From Hyphomicrobiales bacterium (GTDB lineage: Bacteria; Pseudomonadota; Alphaproteobacteria; Rhizobiales; Rhizobiaceae), in contig JAATGD010000243.1 in NCBI GenBank assembly GCA_015654965.1, forward strand, positions 1 through 5,046: DNA of 5,046 bases, in the 5' to 3' direction. Shown in pieces: positions 1-5,046 of the stretch. Position numbers and translations under genes: made by a program. Each line of letters opens with the position of its first letter. Within the stretch, counting starts at the first letter, position 1. The notes under the pieces were generated by a model that saw nothing but the letters and a program-made list of their open reading frames with translations, was not told where the DNA came from and searched no databases.

Positions 1-383
1 ACCGTAATTTTTTCCAACGCCGTCATGAAAGACGCATCAAGGTTGCCCGTCACACCCTGATAGACACGGCTTGAATCGACAAAACGGTCACAAAGGACGA
101 TTTTGCCGCCTTCAAGTGCCGGACGGATAGACTGATCGACATGATCGGCACGCGCCGCCGCAAACAGAACCGCTTCCATGGCAGGACCATAGACTTCGAC
201 GCCACCGCTCAAAATAACATGGCGCACGGCTTCGGCCCCCACCGAACCGCCGGGTTCGCGCGTGATCAGCACTTCAAAACCCTTATCGCGCAAAAACGCG
301 GCCAGCAAGGCAATCTGCGTCGACTTGCCCGCCCCTTCTCCACCCTCGAATGTAATGAACAAACCTGACACCTGCCCTGACAC
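1..383 (-). CDS. tmk: Thymidylate kinase (dTMP kinase), N-terminal part, cut by window edge
   Basis: Cytoplasmic enzyme that phosphorylates dTMP to dTDP with ATP, a step common to de novo and salvage dTTP synthesis. About 127 residues are visible and the 3' end lies outside the window. The start region reads SGLFITFEGGEGAGKST, with the Walker A loop GGEGAGKST at residues 14-22. It is followed by the TREPGGS motif of bacterial Tmk, the FAAARADHV segment and the CDRFVDSS motif (DR[YFH] nucleotide-binding signature). The LID region is not visible. Two GTG starts are possible, at 383 and 371. The first has GGAAG five bases upstream. The second gives the start usual for the family (MSGLFITFEGG) but has a poorly spaced Shine-Dalgarno sequence. 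It lies 97 bases downstream of rlpA on the same strand and may be cotranscribed, although a hairpin lies between them. The identification is very secure; the exact start is not. Confidence 0.95.
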   Translation of the reverse strand, partial: MSGQVSGLFITFEGGEGAGKSTQIALLAAFLRDKGFEVLITREPGGSVGAEAVRHVILSGGVEVYGPAMEAVLFAAARADHVDQSIRPALEGGKIVLCDRFVDSSRVYQGVTGNLDASFMTALEKIT

Positions 384-403
384 TCTGGCTTCCGAACAAT
401 TGA

Positions 404-427
404 AATCATGCCCGATCAGGCATGATT
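404..427 (-). terminator. Hairpin between rlpA and tmk, possible weak terminator or processing site
   Basis: Perfect 9-bp inverted repeat: AATCATGCC at 404-412 and GGCATGATT at 419-427, with a 6-base loop. It lies in the 97-base gap between the rlpA stop and the tmk start. Read on the minus strand, the stem is followed by TCAATTGTTC, which is not a real U-tract. A strong intrinsic terminator is therefore unlikely. Attenuation, an RNA stability element or a protein-binding palindrome are equally possible. The structure is seen directly; the function is inferred. Confidence 0.35.
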
Positions 428-480
428 CAACTTCATATCGGCCTTTGCCGTGCAGGTCGAGGGTTTAGACGAAAACCGGA

Positions 481-1680
481 TCAGTTCGTGCGCACCACGA
501 ATGCATTTGCGGCGCCCGCTTTCCACGCGGCACGCAAAAGAGCGTCATTCCCGCCTTTTGCGGCCACAGCCGTCACTTCATAAAAGTCGCCATTCTCAAG
601 CGATACTTTCGTGCGGGATATTTTTGCCGATTGCGGCAAGGTACGCTCGAGCTTTTCTACCGCATCAAGCGTGTCGAACAGGCCAAGCTCGACATATTCG
701 TCTTGATTTGAGGTATCGGATGTTTTCCAGTCACTGGAAACCGCATCAGGCTTCAGGATGCCACCATAAGTGCGCTCTTGCGCATAGGCATTGGCCATAT
801 GGCGGTCCGGCGCATAGCCAGCCAGTCCGCCATTATGTGCTCCTGCTCCGAGATTGGCGAGAGAATCTGGCCGCTGTCCCGGCAATGGAACGCTTTCGGG
901 CTGGGCAGGCATAGTCTCGCCATAGGCAGGATTGACATCGAACGGTGAATCCTGCGGCAGAGGCACGGAAGCAGGCATTGGCGGCAGATCGGCTTGGCGC
1001 GAGGTCGGCGTCGGGCCGTTCATGGCCATCATGACGCCAGTTGCCGGTTGCCCGATCGCATCGCTGTTGCCCGGGGAATAGGATGCCATGAGATAGGCAT
1101 CGTCCTGTCCGTCGAGCGGCGCGCGCCCGACATATTCGACCTTTACCTTGGCGGTGCCGTGATGACGATAATCGAGCATATCGGCGGCCTTCTGCGACAG
1201 ATCGATCACACGCCCATATTCATAGGGACCGCGATCATTGACACGCACGATGACCGAGCTGCCGGTATCCATATTGGTGACACGCGCATAGCTCGGCAGC
1301 GGCATGGTCGGATGCGCGGCCGTCAGATGCGACATGTCATAGACTTCACCATTGGCCGTGAGACGACCGTGAAACGCCTCTCCATACCATGATGCCTGTC
1401 CGACAGCCGTGTATTTCCTGTCTTCCTTGGGATAATACCAACGCCCCTTGACCTTGTAGGGGCGCCCGGTCTGATCACGTCCGCCGCCGCGCGGCATGGG
1501 CTTGCCCGCATGTGCAACGCGAGGACTTGCCTTCACACCATATTTGGATTCAGCAAAATATTCCTTGGAGCGCTTCTTCTGTTTACCCGAGGTTGACGTA
1601 CTGGAAGCACAGCCTGCCAGAGCGACAGCAAAAGACATGATTGCGATCACTGCAACGGAGGAACGCTTGTCGCGCATCAT
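481..1680 (-). CDS. rlpA: RlpA-family septal ring lytic transglycosylase / rare lipoprotein A
   Basis: Probable outer-membrane lipoprotein. The family binds peptidoglycan, and the Pseudomonas member cleaves glycan strands lacking stem peptides at the septum. Starting at 1680, the protein has 399 residues. A lipoprotein signal with basic n-region (MMRDKRSS), hydrophobic core and lipobox LAGC puts the lipidated Cys at residue 24. A polar linker follows, then the double-psi beta-barrel domain at about 90-170 (ASWYGEAFHGRLTANGE at 96-112, VRVNDRGPY near 146-153). The Glu in the first motif and the Asp in NDRGP are the usual catalytic candidates. A Pro-rich linker repeating SVPLP precedes a divergent SPOR-like C-terminus (about 328-397). 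The frame is open to an ATG at 1749 (422 residues), but that adds a long leader before the signal core and has no Shine-Dalgarno sequence, whereas AAGAAG lies just upstream of 1680. tmk follows downstream. Confidence 0.9.
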   Translation of the reverse strand: MMRDKRSSVAVIAIMSFAVALAGCASSTSTSGKQKKRSKEYFAESKYGVKASPRVAHAGKPMPRGGGRDQTGRPYKVKGRWYYPKEDRKYTAVGQASWYGEAFHGRLTANGEVYDMSHLTAAHPTMPLPSYARVTNMDTGSSVIVRVNDRGPYEYGRVIDLSQKAADMLDYRHHGTAKVKVEYVGRAPLDGQDDAYLMASYSPGNSDAIGQPATGVMMAMNGPTPTSRQADLPPMPASVPLPQDSPFDVNPAYGETMPAQPESVPLPGQRPDSLANLGAGAHNGGLAGYAPDRHMANAYAQERTYGGILKPDAVSSDWKTSDTSNQDEYVELGLFDTLDAVEKLERTLPQSAKISRTKVSLENGDFYEVTAVAAKGGNDALLRAAWKAGAANAFVVRTN

Positions 1681-1749
1681 CCCCGTCTTCTTGACGACTG
1701 AAACAGTCTTTAGCCTACGCCCAATTCCCATACGCCACACGCCTGTCAT

Positions 1750-1935
1750 TTATGATCACAGCCAATATACGCAGCTGCATTTATTTATCCATAGTGATGC
1801 CATCGATTCATTGACGTATTGTTAATGCTTTGAGGATTTCATCCGAATCCCCGCTCGTCTCATGAAAGATTTCAGGCATGGGCAACGGCTTGCAGAAGCA
1901 CGTCATTGCGAACATTCCATATAATTTCCTGAGAC
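1750..1935. other. Intergenic region between the lipid kinase and rlpA
   Basis: This stretch lies downstream of the lipid kinase stop and upstream of the longest possible rlpA start. With 1681-1749 it forms a gap of 255 bases if rlpA starts at 1680. No convincing intrinsic terminator is seen for the kinase. On the minus strand TATATT at about 1763-1768 resembles a -10 box, but I find no good -35 partner. A 35-codon minus-strand ORF here is not protein-like enough to call. It probably holds the rlpA promoter. Confidence 0.4.
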
Positions 1936-2817
1936 TTAAACAGGCATGTAAACCTGAATGGCCTTCGGTAGCAGCCGAAAATGGGCAGGCGTCCAGGTGG
2001 AGATTTCCCCATCCGTATTCACTGCGCGCGGCTTCTTGGTCCGAATGATCACTTCTTGCGTGGGAAAGGCCCGCACATCCTTCCAGCGCGATTGCGTTCC
2101 ACGTCGCAGGCTGGGCAGTAGCCGCAGCAAGTGCCACCAGTGATCGACTTCAAGGCTATAAAAATCGAGTTTTCCATCATTGACGGCAGCATTCTTTTCG
2201 ACCGCCATGCCGCCGCCATAGAATTTTCCATTGCCGACAGCGACTTGCAACGTCCTGATCTGTTCCGTCATCCCATCATGCTCAAGATAGGCGGTAAAAA
2301 GTTCGGAGCGCATCAAAATACGGGCAGCAACAATCGCATAACCAAGCTTGCCCCACTTTTTCTTTGATGCCGCATCGAGTTGACGGGCCAGTTCCGCACT
2401 AAAACCGATACTGGCGACGTTAAAATAAAGATGGCCATTCACCTCGCCCAGATCGATGGGCTGTGGCTGGTAGCGGCGCAATGCGCGAGTGGCCTGAACG
2501 GGATCTGCCGGTATGCCAACGGTGCGCGCAAAATCATTGGCTGTCCCCAGAGGCAGAATGGCAAGCGGCAAGCCTGTTTCCAACAACCCCCTTGCGGCAG
2601 CATTAAGCGAACCATCGCCACCGCCGACAATAACCATGTCATGATCGCGCTCGCGCAGGATGAGATCGGAAATCGTTTCCCCCTCATTGGGCTGACGTTC
2701 AGACAAGACAATACCTGAAGCTTCAAGCGCCTTGCGCATATCAGGGTTAAAACCCCTGCCGTTGCGCGCATTCGGGTTGATGATCAGTAAGCCCCGTCGT
2801 TTGGTTGTCTTCGCCAT
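1936..2817 (-). CDS. Diacylglycerol kinase catalytic-domain lipid kinase (YegS/DagK/BmrU family)
   Basis: Predicted soluble or membrane-peripheral kinase of 293 residues that would phosphorylate a lipid such as diacylglycerol, phosphatidylglycerol or a sphingoid base. The substrate cannot be told from sequence. An N-terminal strand ends in INPNARNGRG (13-22), a family signature. The nucleotide-binding GGGDGS is at 65-70 and LPLGTANDFAR at 88-98. The second beta-sandwich domain carries GNGKFYGGGM (195-204) and NDGKLD (213-218). NTDGE (267-271) supplies the conserved Asp/Glu of the catalytic site. Length fits the roughly 290-300 residues of the family. I start at the ATG at 2817. An in-frame TTG at 2832 would add MTGIF and has no better Shine-Dalgarno sequence. 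Transcribed towards rlpA, 255 bases away from its preferred start, so a separate rlpA promoter is likely. Family assignment is secure; the specific name is not. Confidence 0.93.
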   Translation of the reverse strand: MAKTTKRRGLLIINPNARNGRGFNPDMRKALEASGIVLSERQPNEGETISDLILRERDHDMVIVGGGDGSLNAAARGLLETGLPLAILPLGTANDFARTVGIPADPVQATRALRRYQPQPIDLGEVNGHLYFNVASIGFSAELARQLDAASKKKWGKLGYAIVAARILMRSELFTAYLEHDGMTEQIRTLQVAVGNGKFYGGGMAVEKNAAVNDGKLDFYSLEVDHWWHLLRLLPSLRRGTQSRWKDVRAFPTQEVIIRTKKPRAVNTDGEISTWTPAHFRLLPKAIQVYMPV

Positions 2818-3028
2818 AAAAATACCCGTCAATCATTGCCTGAAATTTCGCCAGACTTTTCAAAAAAATGGCGACAGTTTTAAGGATATCAATGGGCAAA
2901 AGGCGAATTTTTGAGACGGAGCTACACAAATCATTCCCAAGTCTTCATAAGGAGCGCCAAAACGCTTCGATAGGCGGAAGCATTTCCAATTTCAGGCTTT
3001 ATGCTCAAGCGCGTTGACGAGAAGAAAA
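2818..3028. other. Non-coding region upstream of the lipid kinase
   Basis: No credible gene is seen on either strand. The region lies between two divergent units, the minus-strand lipid kinase and the plus-strand tRNA, so it should hold the kinase promoter, though I cannot point to a good -35/-10 pair. A small hairpin, GCTTC then 8 bases then GAAGC (about 2970-2987), is followed on the minus strand by GTTTT. It is short, and no minus-strand gene lies upstream of it, so I do not call it a terminator. Confidence 0.4.
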
Positions 3029-3073
3029 ATAGATCATATTTTGCAAAACATGCGGTAAAATATTATGATCTAT
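3029..3073. repeat. 10-bp perfect inverted repeat upstream of tRNA-Gly
   Basis: ATAGATCATA at 3029-3038 is matched exactly by TATGATCTAT at 3064-3073, with a 25-base spacer that includes the palindrome TTTTGCAAAA (3039-3048). The right arm covers the candidate -10 box of the tRNA promoter, so an operator-like role is possible. The spacing is wide for an RNA hairpin. AT-rich composition raises the chance of such repeats arising at random. Confidence 0.45.
3041..3069 (+). promoter_or_regulatory. Candidate sigma-70-type promoter for tRNA-Gly
   Basis: TTGCAA (3041-3046) and TATGAT (3064-3069) are separated by 17 bases. That is 4/6 and 5/6 matches to the -35 and -10 consensus with ideal spacing. 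Transcription would start near 3076, about 40 bases before the tRNA, leaving a short 5' leader. The AT-rich stretch at 3070-3117 offers other -10-like hexamers, for example near 3103-3112, but I found no well-spaced -35 for them. Prediction by eye only. Confidence 0.35.
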
Positions 3074-3117
3074 TATGGTAAAATTATCGCATAATAATTT
3101 GAAATATATAAACTATT

Positions 3118-3191
3118 GCGGGTATGATGTAATGGTAGCCTGTCAGCTTCCCAAGCTGAACGCGCGGGTTCGATTCCCGCTACCCGCTCCA
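3118..3191 (+). tRNA. tRNA-Gly, anticodon CCC
   Basis: A 74-base tRNA with encoded CCA end. The acceptor stem GCGGGTA/TACCCGC (3118-3124 with 3181-3187) pairs perfectly, with discriminator T at 3188 and CCA at 3189-3191. The anticodon stem TCAGC/GCTGA encloses the loop TTCCCAA, giving anticodon CCC at 3151-3153 for Gly codon GGG. The T arm is GCGGG-TTCGATT-CCCGC. The D arm contains the expected AATGGTA loop, but its stem ATGT/GCCT is weak: A-T, a T-C mismatch, G-C and a T-G wobble. The variable loop is four bases. It stands alone between AT-rich flanks, and no second copy of its 3' end is seen in the window. Confidence 0.97.
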
Positions 3192-3314
3192 GCGCAATGA
3201 CCGCATTCAATATAAAAGTCCCCGGTGGATTGAATAATGCGCCTTCAACAGCGCCTTTTCCATTGTTCGATACATTATCCTTACCAGAAATCTTGCGGAA
3301 CTTTAGGTGAGACA

Positions 3315-3413
3315 ATGCGGAAAACAATGAATGGAGCGGCTCCACCTGTTCTGTCAAAACAGAAAGCGATCTATTGTCTGAACCACCTTGAAATCTGCGT
3401 CATTACCCTGTAA
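3315..3413 (+). CDS. Doubtful 32-residue small ORF after the tRNA
   Basis: ATG at 3315 is preceded by AGGTGA with a short spacer (5 bases), which is the only thing in its favour. The product would be 32 residues, beginning MRKTMNGAAPPVLSKQ and ending in a mildly hydrophobic stretch (LEICVITL), with two Cys. The frame is open back to an ATG at 3237 (58 residues), but that upstream part does not look protein-like. I recognise no family. It could be a chance ORF or the remnant of a lost gene. A 6-bp hairpin (TTCTGT-CAAA-ACAGAA, 3349-3364) lies inside it. Confidence 0.15.
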   Translation: MRKTMNGAAPPVLSKQKAIYCLNHLEICVITL

Positions 3414-3515
3414 ATGCGATCCCAATAAATAGATATATCCCTTTATATAAAAACAATCTAATTTAGGAAACACACCATACAATAGCAGAAAACATTTAAA
3501 CTCATAAACATATCA

Positions 3516-3564
3516 TATTTACTAATTACTTTTTATGTTTCCATGTATTACAATTTAGTAAATA
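3516..3564. repeat. 10-bp perfect inverted repeat upstream of the glycosyltransferase
   Basis: TATTTACTAA (3516-3525) and TTAGTAAATA (3555-3564) are exact reverse complements, 29 bases apart. The right arm ends 17 bases before the ATG at 3582. A -10-like TACAAT (3549-3554) lies between the arms, so the repeat could flank a promoter. The segment is very AT-rich, so chance cannot be excluded. Confidence 0.4.
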
Positions 3565-3581
3565 ATATAAATGAGGCTAAT

Positions 3582-4553
3582 ATGGATAAATATAGTATTC
3601 TCGTAGCGACCGCAACGCGCAATCGCCCTATGATGCTGAATGCGCTGGTTGAATCGCTCGCGTAGGTCATTTCTCCTGACAATGCCACATTTGATTTTCT
3701 AATCGTTGAGAATAATGCCGAAAAGACACTGGAGGGACATATCCAGTCTTTTACAGCCCTCATGCCTGATAAAAAAATAGAGTACGAGCTGGAGCCCATG
3801 ACCGGCATTTCGTTCGCGCGCAATTGTGCTCTTAATCATGCAATCGACAATCATTATGATTTTCTTGTTTTCATTGACGATGACGAACGCGCAGAACCCG
3901 ACTGGCTTGTAGAACTGTTTGCAGAACAACAGCGAAACGATCTTGATATCGTGGGTTCGCCTGTCTGGCCGATGCCTGTCGAGGGCAAGCTCAGCCTATG
4001 GCATCAATTTGTCTGGATGGGCCTGAAAAAGATGTCGCACAATGCAGAATGCAAAACGCGACGCAAGTGTGAAAACGGTGCAGCCAGCACGATCAAGGTT
4101 GCAACAGGGAGCTGGATGGGACGGCTTGATTTCTTCCGTAGCACCGGGCTTAAATTCGACCCCTATTTCAGCCTGACGGGGGGTGAGGACTGGCATTTAT
4201 GGGCTGAGGCAAAAAAACTGGGAGCCAAAACCGGTTGGGCACCGGATGCCACTGTTTATGAAACAGTCCCACTCCCGCGGCTGACACTGTCCTATCATTT
4301 CCGGCGCTCGCGCGATCACGAAATTACAAAATTTACCGCAGCCTATAAGAAGAACCCGGCGCAAACCCTTGCCAAATTGCCATCCAAGATGGCGAGCCGC
4401 ATCTGGAAAATGCTGGTTTCCGTATGTTTTATACCCATCAAAGGCGCGCCTTCCGTCCTTGCGGCGGCTATGGCAATGGGCGGTTTTGTCGGACAGATAC
4501 AGGCTTGCATGGGCCGGGAATCCGCCCACTATCAGCATACGACCGGCTATTGA
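3582..4553 (+). pseudogene. Family 2 glycosyltransferase (ExoM-like) interrupted by an in-frame amber codon
   Basis: A predicted enzyme transferring a sugar from a nucleotide-sugar donor onto a surface polysaccharide or glycolipid; donor and acceptor are unknown. The start ATG has GAGG (3573-3576) five bases upstream. The N-terminus YSILVATATRNRPMMLNALV is the first GT-A strand and helix of the family. Codon 28 is TAG (3663-3665), and the same frame then continues in homologous-looking sequence (FDFLIVENNA, near codons 39-48) to the TGA at 4551. Counting the TAG, there are 323 positions. FIDDDE (about 97-102) is the metal-binding DxD region. TGGEDWHLWAEAKKLG (about 198-213) carries the ED catalytic motif. 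The C-terminus has a mildly hydrophobic stretch. The first in-frame ATG after the stop (3762) has no Shine-Dalgarno sequence and would lack the donor-binding N-terminus. CAG to TAG is a likely origin. Sequencing error or amber suppression are alternatives. It converges on sufT. Confidence 0.85.
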
Positions 4554-4559
4554 TGCCGT

Positions 4560-4592
4560 GCATTGTCGCATCCTGCCTGGGTGCGATAATGC
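4560..4592. terminator. Bidirectional hairpin between convergent glycosyltransferase and sufT
   Basis: GCATTGTCGCATCC (4560-4573) pairs with GGGTGCGATAATGC (4579-4592): a 14-bp stem with two G-T wobbles and a 5-base loop (TGCCT). It begins 6 bases after the glycosyltransferase stop and 9 bases after the sufT stop on the other strand, so it sits where a shared terminator is expected. Neither strand has a U-tract after the stem, so efficiency is uncertain. It may also act as a block to 3' exonucleases. Confidence 0.55.
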
Positions 4593-4601
4593 GTATCCTG
4601 A

Positions 4602-5021
4602 TCAATACCAGCCGACCGCGACTTGCGCTTCTTCGGACATACGATCAGCGGTCCATGGCGGATCGAATGTCATCGTGACTTCAACCATCGAAACACCTTC
4701 GACGGCACCGACAGCATTTTCAACCCAGCCCGGCATTTCGCCAGCCACGGGGCAACCGGGTGCTGTCAGCGTCATTTCAATTTTGACGGTACGGTCATCC
4801 TCGATATCGATCTTGTAAATCAGACCAAGCTCGTAAATATCGGCAGGAATTTCAGGATCATAGACGGTTTTCAAGGCCCCGATGATATCATCCGTCATAC
4901 GTAACAGCTCATCCTGCGGGATGGCCGAGGCCGAAAAAACGGCATTGTTTTCCGATTCTGCGGCCTTGTCGGCGGGCAGCGCCTCGCCCTCTGCCTGAAC
5001 CTTGTCTTCCATATCACTCAT
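4602..5021 (-). CDS. sufT: SUF system Fe-S cluster assembly protein SufT (MIP18/DUF59 family)
   Basis: A cytoplasmic 139-residue protein thought to help mature or insert Fe-S clusters alongside the SUF machinery. The first 35 or so residues are acidic and low in complexity. The MIP18 (DUF59) domain covers about 40-125: VYDPEIPADIYELGLIYKIDI (53-73) with the family DPEIP signature, then TLTAPGCP (84-91) with the conserved Cys90, and FDPPWTADRMS (119-129) close to the C-terminus. Start at 5021: AGGAAG lies eight bases upstream. An alternative ATG at codon 4 is less well placed. It resembles PaaD-type proteins too, but this length and the GWY-type end fit SufT of alphaproteobacteria, where it usually lies at the end of the suf operon after sufS. 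The upstream genes are outside the window. Here it ends the minus-strand unit at a hairpin; sufA/iscA, often next, is not found. Confidence 0.93.
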   Translation of the reverse strand: MSDMEDKVQAEGEALPADKAAESENNAVFSASAIPQDELLRMTDDIIGALKTVYDPEIPADIYELGLIYKIDIEDDRTVKIEMTLTAPGCPVAGEMPGWVENAVGAVEGVSMVEVTMTFDPPWTADRMSEEAQVAVGWY

Positions 5022-5046
5022 CCGAAAAACTTCCTTGCCTTTTCCA

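Larger units (their letters stand above)
3192..3581. other. Intergenic region between tRNA-Gly and the glycosyltransferase, AT-rich on its right
   Basis: About 390 bases with no firm gene. The left half has moderate GC and holds only the doubtful 32-codon ORF and short inverted repeats, such as ATTCAAT (3205-3211) with ATTGAAT (3229-3235). A weak tRNA terminator candidate is GCGC-8 bases-GCGCCTTTT (3239-3259), but its stem is only 4 bp. From about 3410 the DNA becomes strongly AT-rich up to the glycosyltransferase start. That is typical of an accessory-gene promoter region or of acquired DNA. No integrase or transposase remnant is visible. Confidence 0.5.

Noticed and set aside
450..914. Plus-strand 154-residue ORF opposite rlpA
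   Set aside because: Rich in His, Arg and Cys with no domain; it is a complement of the rlpA coding frame.
1808..1915. Minus-strand 35-codon ORF in the lipid kinase-rlpA gap
   Set aside because: AGGA upstream is badly spaced, the product matches no family I know, and it overlaps the likely rlpA promoter region.
3165..3191. tRNA 3' end as an attachment site (att)
   Set aside because: No second copy of this sequence and no integrase is visible in the window.
3239..3259. GCGC-8 bases-GCGCCTTTT as a tRNA terminator
   Set aside because: The stem is only 4 bp, too short to call a terminator with confidence.
3073..3357. Minus-strand 94-residue ORF containing VAGIEPARSAWEADRLPLHH
   Set aside because: It runs antisense across the tRNA-Gly gene. 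This peptide is the familiar spurious translation of tRNA complement, not a protein.
3548..3823. Minus-strand 91-residue ORF opposite the glycosyltransferase N-terminus
   Set aside because: Shadow of the plus-strand gene. The plus-strand frame has clear GT2 motifs and a good ribosome binding site.
1..5046. CRISPR array, insertion sequence or rRNA
   Set aside because: No regularly spaced direct repeats, transposase-like ORF, element ends or rRNA sequence were found on reading both strands.

Overview
The window looks like a piece of an alphaproteobacterial chromosome, most likely Hyphomicrobiales (Rhizobiales). Closeness to the Brucellaceae is an inference from how familiar the Tmk, RlpA and SufT sequences look; no database was searched. 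Most of the DNA is core housekeeping sequence of moderate GC. It is interrupted by clearly AT-rich stretches around 3020-3117 and 3410-3581.

The left part (1-2817) is all on the minus strand. In transcription order it holds a YegS/DagK-type lipid kinase (1936-2817), a gap of about 250 bases, the RlpA-family cell-wall lipoprotein (481-1680, possibly starting further upstream) and, 97 bases later, thymidylate kinase tmk (383 to the window edge, 3' end missing). A perfect 9-bp hairpin lies between rlpA and tmk.

The middle (2818-3581) is mostly non-coding. It holds one solid gene, a plus-strand tRNA-Gly(CCC) at 3118-3191. An AT-rich promoter region with a 10-bp inverted repeat precedes it. After it come a doubtful 32-codon ORF and an AT-rich segment with a second 10-bp inverted repeat.

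The right part holds a family 2 glycosyltransferase on the plus strand (3582-4553). It has a good ribosome binding site and start, but an in-frame amber codon at position 28, so it is read as a pseudogene or interrupted gene. It converges on sufT (4602-5021, minus strand), a MIP18/DUF59 protein of the SUF iron-sulfur cluster system. The 48 bases between the two stop codons are largely filled by a 14-bp-stem hairpin that probably acts as a two-way terminator.

The genes do not form one pathway. RlpA and the lipid kinase act on the envelope, Tmk makes dTDP and SufT serves Fe-S assembly. The glycosyltransferase beside the tRNA looks like a decaying accessory gene. I see no convincing undescribed system. 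The best leads are the amber-interrupted glycosyltransferase in its AT-rich tRNA-linked segment and the inverted repeats near the two plus-strand promoter regions.
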